NCBI GenBank assembly: GCA_038731605.1
Contig: JAVYQP010000010.1
Coordinates: 1-33,941, forward strand
Direction of reading: 5' to 3'
Length of the DNA: 33,941 nucleotides
From: WYZ-LMO2 sp038731605
GTDB taxonomy: Archaea > Halobacteriota > Archaeoglobi > Archaeoglobales > Archaeoglobaceae
Shown here: piece by piece, positions 28,965 to 33,941 of the stretch
How positions within the stretch are numbered: the first letter of the stretch is position 1
Layout of the letters: the number at the start of each line of letters is the position of its first letter
Program-made: the position numbers and the translations under genes
The notes under the pieces: model-generated
Told to the model about the DNA's origin: nothing
The model's input: only the letters and a program-made list of their open reading frames with translations
Database searches by the model: none

Positions 28965-29634
28965 AGCTCTCTCCCGGTTTCAGAATCACAACTTTGCAGA
29001 ACTTCTCCGCTTCTCTCTTAAACTCCTCGGGATCCTTTTCTATCAGCGGGAAGGTGTTGTAGTGCATCGGAATCGCAACCTTTGGCTTAACAAGCTCAAC
29101 CGCTTTCACCGCTTCCCTTATCCCCATCGTGTATAGGTCTCCGATCGGGACAAGGAAGATGTCCGGCTCGTAGAGCTCACCGATTAGCTTCATGTCGTAG
29201 AAGAGCGCAGTGTCACCAGCGTGATAAACTTTGACTCCATCCATGTCAACTACAAAGCCAGCAGGCGAGCCTGTGCTTATTATCTCTCCCTTCTCGTCCT
29301 CGAAATCCGCCGAATGCAACGCTGGAACCATTGTGATCTTCACACCCATTGAGTAAACACTGCCACCGATGTTCATACCCATCACCTCGACGTCTCTCCT
29401 CGCAAGAATTCTTGAGAGCTCGTGAATGCATATCACGACTGCGTTGTTTCTCTTCGCTATCTCAACCGTGTCACCCAAGTGATCTCCGTGTCCATGTGTC
29501 ACGAGAATCGCATCCGCCTTTATCTCCGAAGGTCTCACGGGAGCCAGTGGGTTTCCCGTTATGAAGGGGTCTATCAGGATTCTCCTACTCCCCTCGAGCA
29601 AAAAACAAGCGTGCCCAAGCCATGTCAGCCTCAT
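28948..29634 (-). CDS. UPF0173 metal-dependent hydrolase
   Basis: 228 residues, complete. Metallo-beta-lactamase fold: LGHACFLLEG at the N-terminus, HGHGDHLGD with H47, H49, D51 and H52, PALHSADF, YHAGDTALFYDM, and PMHYNTFP near the C-terminus. These are the metal ligands of the UPF0173 (YtkL/AF1265-like) family; its natural substrate is unknown. A TATA-like CGATAAGTT about 26 bases upstream of ATG 29634 suggests a leaderless start. It is followed by the overlapping 88-residue gene and preceded by tRNA-Arg on the same strand. Confidence 0.92.
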   Translation of the reverse strand: MRLTWLGHACFLLEGSRRILIDPFITGNPLAPVRPSEIKADAILVTHGHGDHLGDTVEIAKRNNAVVICIHELSRILARRDVEVMGMNIGGSVYSMGVKITMVPALHSADFEDEKGEIISTGSPAGFVVDMDGVKVYHAGDTALFYDMKLIGELYEPDIFLVPIGDLYTMGIREAVKAVELVKPKVAIPMHYNTFPLIEKDPEEFKREAEKFCKVVILKPGESYEYNP

Positions 29635-29706
29635 GATCTAAGGAACGTGAAGGAGAACTTATCGATTTCGGTTCTTCTCTGCGTTATGCATTTGGAATTT
29701 CAAATG

Positions 29707-29778
29707 TGCCCCCGCCGGGAATTGAACCCGGGTCTAGGAGTCCGCAGCCCCTAAGGATATCCGCTACCCCACGGGGGC
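29707..29778 (-). tRNA. tRNA-Arg (anticodon GCG)
   Basis: Minus-strand acceptor GCCCCCG pairs with CGGGGGC; D arm GGGTAGCGGATATCC; anticodon stem AGGGG/CTCCT closes loop CTGCGGA, giving anticodon GCG (Arg); T arm has GGGTTCAATTCCC. Discriminator A, CCA not encoded, no intron seen. A TATA-like GTATTTATC (about 29799-29807) lies about 26 bases upstream. Confidence 0.95.
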
Positions 29779-29916
29779 TAAGAACACTTTATCTCACGGA
29801 TAAATACGTTTTCTGTTTTTGCCTTTATTTAACAAGGACTGCGGTAGAGGCTCATACAACCGCAACCATACTCAAAAAATTTCGAAATCTTTAAAAAATC
29901 TGCTCCGAGTTTGGCC

Positions 29917-30813
29917 ATGGAAATGGACTTAGGAACGCTCCTTCTTTTGCCCTTCGTATCATTTTTGGTGGCATTTTTCACGTCTCCTGCTGGTATAAGT
30001 GGTGCATTTTTACTTCTACCTTTCCAAGTGAGCGTTCTTGGCTTCACTTCTCCATCCGTGAGCGCCACAAACCTCGTTTATAACCTCTTCGCAATTCCGA
30101 GTGGTGTGTATAGATACATCCGTGAGGGTAGAATGGCCTGGCCAATTGCTTTGGCAACGGTTCCAGCAACCTTAGCAGGGGTTTTCATTGGTGCTAATCT
30201 TAGGGCAACAATCTTCTTAGATCCACGACTTTTCAAGTTTTTTGTCGGTCTTGTTTTGCTTGGTTTAGGTATTAGAGTTTTTAGCTCAGCTCTAAAACCA
30301 GCTGGAAAAATAAAAGAGCTTGAAAGAAAGTTCAAAGAACGTGTTGAGGTTATGAAGAAGAGGGGACTCCCAAGGGAGGCGGTGGTAAGAACGAGAAAAG
30401 TTAGTTTTTCAAGAATAGAATACGAGTTCTGGGGCGAAATTTTCTCTTTCAACGTTCCCGTATTGTTCTTGATCTCTTTTGCAATTGGCATAATAGGCGG
30501 TATCTACGGTATCGGCGGTGGAGCAATTCTCTCATCAATTCTTACAAGCTTCTTTGGGCTACCAGTTTACACGATCGCAGGTGCTACCTTGCTCAGCACG
30601 TTCTTGACTTCTGTTTTTGGGGTTGCGAGCTACTACGCCATAGGCTACCCACCAAATTGGGCAATCGGAATCTCTTTGGGCATTGGCGGATTCTTTGGGA
30701 TGTATTTTGGAGCGAGATTCCAGAAGTATTTGCCGGAGAGAACGATAAGACTCTGTCTCGCTTTGGTGATATTTGCAACTGCGATCAACTACATTCTTCA
30801 GTTCTTTTTATAA
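29917..30813 (+). CDS. TauE/SafE-family sulfite/anion exporter
   Basis: 298 residues from ATG 29917. A TATA-like TTTAAAAAAT (29889-29898) lies about 25 bases upstream; TTG 29911 is less likely and ATG 29923 is possible. About eight membrane segments in two halves, each with the family's glycine-rich pattern: FFTSPAGISGAFLLLP in the first and GIYGIGGGAILSSIL in the second. A hydrophilic, basic loop of about 50 residues (around 130-178) separates the halves. The family exports sulfite, sulfoacetate or related anions, or sulfide-like compounds. In a sulfur-metabolising archaeon a sulfur oxyanion is plausible but not shown. Confidence 0.88.
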   Translation: MEMDLGTLLLLPFVSFLVAFFTSPAGISGAFLLLPFQVSVLGFTSPSVSATNLVYNLFAIPSGVYRYIREGRMAWPIALATVPATLAGVFIGANLRATIFLDPRLFKFFVGLVLLGLGIRVFSSALKPAGKIKELERKFKERVEVMKKRGLPREAVVRTRKVSFSRIEYEFWGEIFSFNVPVLFLISFAIGIIGGIYGIGGGAILSSILTSFFGLPVYTIAGATLLSTFLTSVFGVASYYAIGYPPNWAIGISLGIGGFFGMYFGARFQKYLPERTIRLCLALVIFATAINYILQFFL

Positions 30814-30817
30814 AAAT

Positions 30818-32401
30818 TTAGAGTTCGACGTATGTCGCATCAATTATGCCGTCGAGCTTCGTCATTTCCCGTAGAACTTCTTCGCTTGGCGGATCATCGA
30901 CGAGCAGAAGCATTAACTGAACCCCTCCCGGCTTGTCCCCACTTCTTCCAACTATCATCCCTGCGATGTTTATGTTGTTCTTCCCGAACAGAGTTCCGAC
31001 TCTCCCTATGACTCCTGGCTTATCCTCGTGCAAGGAGATTATGTAATGTCCCTTTGGCACAAAGTTCACGTGGTAGGCGTCGATCTTGAGGATTCTGAAC
31101 TCTTTCCCGAAGCACGTTCCAGCGAAATACATTTTTCCTTTGTCGCTCTCGACTTCGATCTCCAGCAGATTCTCGTAGTGCTCGCTCTTGGTTGAGGTGG
31201 AACTCTCAACCTTTATGCCTCGATCCTCTGCGATCGTCTTTGCGGAGACTAAGTTTATTCCCATGCCGAGGGTTCTCTCAAGGAGACCCTTAAGCAACGC
31301 CCTTATCACGAATTCCGTGTTTTTCTCCGCTATTCTCCCGCTGAAGGTAACTCTGACTCTTTTTATTATTCCACCGAGCCTTGCGTTGGCTATTTTGCCC
31401 ATTTTCTCTGCAAGAGTTGCGTAGGGCAAGAGGAACTCGAACTCGGCGGGTTCGATTGGTGGGAGGTTGACTGCATTCTTTGCGGGCAATCCCTTTGCAA
31501 ACGCCACAATGTCTTCCGCTATTATGTTCCCCACGCTGATCTGCGCCTCTTTTGTCGACGCAGCGATGTGTGGAGTTGTGACAACGTTCTCGAATTTGAA
31601 AAGTGGGCTGTCAAAGTTTGGTGGCTCAACTTCGTAGACATCGATCCCAACGCCCCGGATCTTTCCATTTTTGAGTGCTTCGATGAGCGCATTTTCGTCT
31701 ATTATCCCTCCCCTTGCGGTGTTTATTATTATGACCCCGTTCTTCATGAGCTCAATCTCGTCTTTGCCTATGAGTTTCGTCGTCTCCCTCGTTTTGGGAA
31801 CATGGAGCGTTATTATGTCCGACTCCCTTAGCAGAGTTTTGAGATCTACGAGCTTCACTCCGATTTTTTGGGCTCTCTCCGCAGGGATATAGGGATCAAA
31901 GGCTAACACGTTCATATCAAGCGCTTTGCAACGCTTAGCAACTTCATATCCAACTCTCCCAAGCCCTATGACTCCGACAGTTTTCCCACGGAGCTCTATT
32001 CCTGTGAACTTCTTCCTATCCCACTTTCCCTCTTTCATCGAGAGGTAGGCTTGGGGAATCTTTCTCGCCACCGCAAACATCAGAGCGATTGCATGCTCTG
32101 CGGTAGATACAGTATTCCCGCCGGGAGCGTTCACAACAACAATTCCATGCTGTGTAGCGGTCTCGACGTCTATGTTGTCCACTCCCACACCAGCTCTCGC
32201 TATTATCTTCAAGTTCTTCGCCCGTTCGATGATCTCCTTGTCCACTTTTATCTGGCTCCTCACGACGAGTGCTTCGTAATTCTCAATTATACTCAGAAGT
32301 TCCTCCCTTTTCAGTCCGAGTCGAACGTCAACCTCGAGTCCCTCTTTTCTCATGAACTCAATGGCTTCATCGCTGATCTGTTCTGCCACAAGGACTTTCA
32401 T
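30818..32401 (-). CDS. serA: D-3-phosphoglycerate dehydrogenase
   Basis: 527 residues, the long SerA form. Domains: substrate and nucleotide-binding domains (1-about 305) with GLGRVG (146-151), NTARGG with active arginine R230, DVYEVEP, and TPHIAAS with H278; an intervening ASB domain (about 315-450); and a C-terminal ACT domain (about 455-527) with HEDKPGVIGRVGTLFGKNNINIAGM in part. It oxidises 3-phosphoglycerate to 3-phosphohydroxypyruvate, the first step of serine synthesis, and the ACT domain suggests serine feedback. A TATA element TTTAAAC (32421-32427) is about 25 bases before ATG 32401. Convergent with the exporter gene. Confidence 0.96.
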   Translation of the reverse strand: MKVLVAEQISDEAIEFMRKEGLEVDVRLGLKREELLSIIENYEALVVRSQIKVDKEIIERAKNLKIIARAGVGVDNIDVETATQHGIVVVNAPGGNTVSTAEHAIALMFAVARKIPQAYLSMKEGKWDRKKFTGIELRGKTVGVIGLGRVGYEVAKRCKALDMNVLAFDPYIPAERAQKIGVKLVDLKTLLRESDIITLHVPKTRETTKLIGKDEIELMKNGVIIINTARGGIIDENALIEALKNGKIRGVGIDVYEVEPPNFDSPLFKFENVVTTPHIAASTKEAQISVGNIIAEDIVAFAKGLPAKNAVNLPPIEPAEFEFLLPYATLAEKMGKIANARLGGIIKRVRVTFSGRIAEKNTEFVIRALLKGLLERTLGMGINLVSAKTIAEDRGIKVESSTSTKSEHYENLLEIEVESDKGKMYFAGTCFGKEFRILKIDAYHVNFVPKGHYIISLHEDKPGVIGRVGTLFGKNNINIAGMIVGRSGDKPGGVQLMLLLVDDPPSEEVLREMTKLDGIIDATYVEL

Positions 32402-32498
32402 GCTCGCAGTAATGCGTCAGGTTTAAAAAAATTCCTTGAAGATGAGGAGCACGATAAGCCTTATGCCCGATGAAGTTGAGTGAGGGGAGCGATAGGTT

Positions 32499-33314
32499 AT
32501 GAGAGACGTATGGCTTGGGGACGTTCATGCGTGGGAGCATGAAAACGGCGAGAGTTGCGTTGTAATGGCTCACGGCTTCGGTGCGGTTAAGGATTTGCTT
32601 TTGCAGTATGCAGAAAAGTTTGGGAAATCTTTTTCCTTGCTCCTCTTTGATTATAGACACTTCGGTAGAAGCAAAGGCGAGCCAAGGCAGTTGATAAGCA
32701 TAAAAAAGCAGATAGAGGACTGGAAGAGAGCGGTGGAGTATGCGAAGGGCAAATACAAAAGCGTAGCGCTCTGGGGTAGCTCTTTCAGCGGAGGACATGT
32801 GCTCGAGATCGCTTCACATTACGAGGTCGATGCGGTCGTGTCTCAGGTTCCTTTCGTCGACGGATTAGCGGTCGCTAAGGCTATGGGACTAAAGAGCGTT
32901 AAATTTGCTACCCTCGGGGTCATCGATTTGTTTGCATCACCTTTTGGCGGATACAGGGTTCCAATAGCGGGAAGGAATGGTTTTTTACCCGAGGACTACC
33001 TAAGGCTGATCGAAGAGCACAAGAAACGCTATTCGACGGATATACCTTGGGAGAACTCGACTTTTGCAAGGATATCGCTTTCGATTCCATTTTACAGACC
33101 GATAAGGAGGGTTAGTCGAATTAGGTGTCCTGTCTTCTATTTGGTTGCAGAAAACGATGTGATCACACCTGCAAGTGCAACGTTCAAAGCGGTTGAGAGA
33201 ACCAGGGAAGCCGAGCTCATGACTTTGAAATGTGGGCACTTCGATGTTTACCTCGACTTCTTTGAGGAGAGCTCGAACCGAGAACTTGAGTTTCTTAAAA
33301 AGCACTTGGGTTAA
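32499..33314 (+). CDS. Alpha/beta hydrolase
   Basis: 271 residues. Oxyanion/HG motif MAHGFGAVKD (23-32), LLFDYRHFGRSKGEPR (48-63), nucleophile elbow WGSSFSGG with S95 (a GxSxS variant of GxSxG), an acid in VAENDVITP, and catalytic His in CGHFDVY. The catalytic triad therefore looks complete. This is the archaeal alpha/beta hydrolase group of esterase or acyl-thioesterase-like proteins with no assigned substrate. A GAGGGGAG stretch upstream of ATG 32499 may assist ribosome binding. It stands alone between divergent serA and the rRNA promoter. Confidence 0.85.
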   Translation: MRDVWLGDVHAWEHENGESCVVMAHGFGAVKDLLLQYAEKFGKSFSLLLFDYRHFGRSKGEPRQLISIKKQIEDWKRAVEYAKGKYKSVALWGSSFSGGHVLEIASHYEVDAVVSQVPFVDGLAVAKAMGLKSVKFATLGVIDLFASPFGGYRVPIAGRNGFLPEDYLRLIEEHKKRYSTDIPWENSTFARISLSIPFYRPIRRVSRIRCPVFYLVAENDVITPASATFKAVERTREAELMTLKCGHFDVYLDFFEESSNRELEFLKKHLG

Positions 33315-33338
33315 TGCAACTCTCTCGCCTGAAAAATG

Positions 33339-33407
33339 TTTATATCACGGGCTCTTTTATTTTTCAACGCCACAAATAGATAGCTTTCGAGCAAAAGCCT
33401 TATAAAT
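33339..33407 (+). promoter_or_regulatory. Tandem rRNA promoters
   Basis: Two TATA-like elements precede the rRNA leader: TTTATATC (33339-33346, start predicted near 33369) and TTATAAAT (33400-33407, preceded by GCAAAAGCC, start predicted near 33430). The second is the stronger match. Tandem promoters are common for archaeal rRNA operons. Confidence 0.55.
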
Positions 33408-33429
33408 CCAAAGAAGTAATGGTATACTA

Positions 33430-33609
33430 CACGATGACGTAACCGCGGATCCAGCAAGGACCCCGACTGAGCATAGCTCTGGGTGAGGGGTAGGATTCTA
33501 ATCCGCGGTAAAGCATAAGGAGGACCGCAGTTGTTGCGGTCTGATGTGGGGGCTTGTCAGCAGAGCAAACTGGCAGGCAGGGGACGTATTCACCTTTATC
33601 CCCCCGCCA
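33430..33609 (+). other. 16S rRNA 5' leader with processing structures
   Basis: Contains a perfect 9-bp stem ACCGCGGAT/ATCCGCGGT (33442-33450 with 33501-33509) enclosing further short pairings (CCCC/GGGG; GAGC-ATA-GCTC), then a 7-bp hairpin GACCGCA/TGCGGTC (33523-33529 with 33535-33541). Downstream is a G-rich/C-rich stretch (33548-33605) that probably forms the 5' half of the 16S processing stem. The 3' half would be beyond the window, so the bulge-helix-bulge site cannot be confirmed. Confidence 0.6.
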
Positions 33610-33941
33610 ATTCTGGTTGATCCTGCCAGAGACCGCTGCTATCCGGCTGGGACTAAGCCATGCGAGTCTAGGGGCTTACCGCAAGGTAAGCACCGGCGGA
33701 CGGCTCAGTAACACGTGGACAACCTGCCCTCGGGAGGGGGATAACCCCGGGAAACTGGGGCTAAACCCCCATAGGTGATGGATACTGGAAGGTTCCATCA
33801 CCGAAAGTCCGCAAGGAGCCCGAGGATGGGTCTGCGGCGGATTAGGTAGTTGGTGGGGTAACGGCCCACCAAGCCTAAGATCCGTACGGGCCATGGGAGT
33901 GGGAGCCCGGAGATGGACCCTGAGACAAGGGTCCAGGCCCT
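33610..33941 (+). rRNA. 16S ribosomal RNA (5' part, runs off the window)
   Basis: The mature 5' end is placed at ATTCTGGTTGATCCTGCC (33610), the universal archaeal start. Conserved sequences follow: GGACTAAGCCATGCGAGTC, GGCGGACGGCTCAGTAACACG and GGGATAACCCCGGGAAACTGGGG. The GGGATAACCCCGGGAAA and short helix-6 region look like Archaeoglobales. Only about 332 bases are present. Confidence 0.97.

Noticed and set aside
29422..29754. Plus-strand ORF running into tRNA-Arg
   Set aside because: Antisense to UPF0173 and enters the tRNA; ends in the well-known false peptide from tRNA T arms.
33554..33894. ORFs on both strands in the 16S region
   Set aside because: The sequence is rRNA leader and 16S rRNA.

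Overview
The window looks like chromosomal DNA of a member of the Archaeoglobales (Archaeoglobus/Ferroglobus/Geoglobus group). Supporting this are an archaeal 16S rRNA 5' end (from about 33610) beginning ATTCTGGTTGATCC, TATA-type promoters with many apparently leaderless starts, the archaeal shikimate entry route (ADH synthase plus dehydroquinate synthase II), a fused TyrA-chorismate mutase-PheA, MptA (methanopterin), an F420-type flavin oxidoreductase, and a PGF-CTERM surface protein. The genus cannot be settled by eye.

Layout. 1-735: 3' end of a Thr/Pro-rich PGF-CTERM surface protein. 809-2950 (minus): a sulfur operon, DsrE-like, TusA-like, sulfide:quinone-reductase-like flavoprotein, DUF1641. 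3087-7384 (plus): the aromatic amino acid operon, preceded by an unusual leader with a 24-codon ORF in which 10 residues are Phe, Tyr or Trp, a long inverted repeat and a second small ORF with the strongest Shine-Dalgarno I noticed in the window. 7428-13265: mptA, acyl-CoA dehydrogenase, DUF373 membrane protein and an Lhr-type helicase. 13262-16292: a small unknown gene, an SF1 helicase with an out-of-frame zinc-ribbon ORF at its 5' end, another small unknown gene, and tRNA-Val. 16315-18956 (minus): sirtuin, metallophosphoesterase and beta-CASP nuclease. 19012-19830: larE, divergent from the nuclease gene across one palindromic TATA box. 19832-23551 (minus): archaeal type IV pilus/secretion-like ATPase, membrane platform protein and a small membrane-anchored protein. 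23608-24882: aspS. 24999-28701: LLM flavin oxidoreductase, CoA-disulfide-reductase-like flavoprotein and a LarA-family protein. 28698-29778 (minus): small unknown gene, UPF0173 hydrolase and tRNA-Arg. 29917-33314: TauE/SafE exporter, serA (minus) and an alpha/beta hydrolase. 33315-33941: rRNA promoters, leader and 16S 5' end.

How it fits together. The aromatic operon runs from ADH synthase through dehydroquinate synthase and dehydratase, and ends in the trifunctional enzyme that commits chorismate to Phe/Tyr. Its leader is the most interesting part of the window: a possible leader-peptide control element, which to my knowledge is not an established mechanism in Archaea. LarE and the LarA-family protein lie 8 kb apart and may act together in nickel-pincer cofactor chemistry. 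The DsrE/TusA/flavoprotein operon suggests sulfane-sulfur handling.
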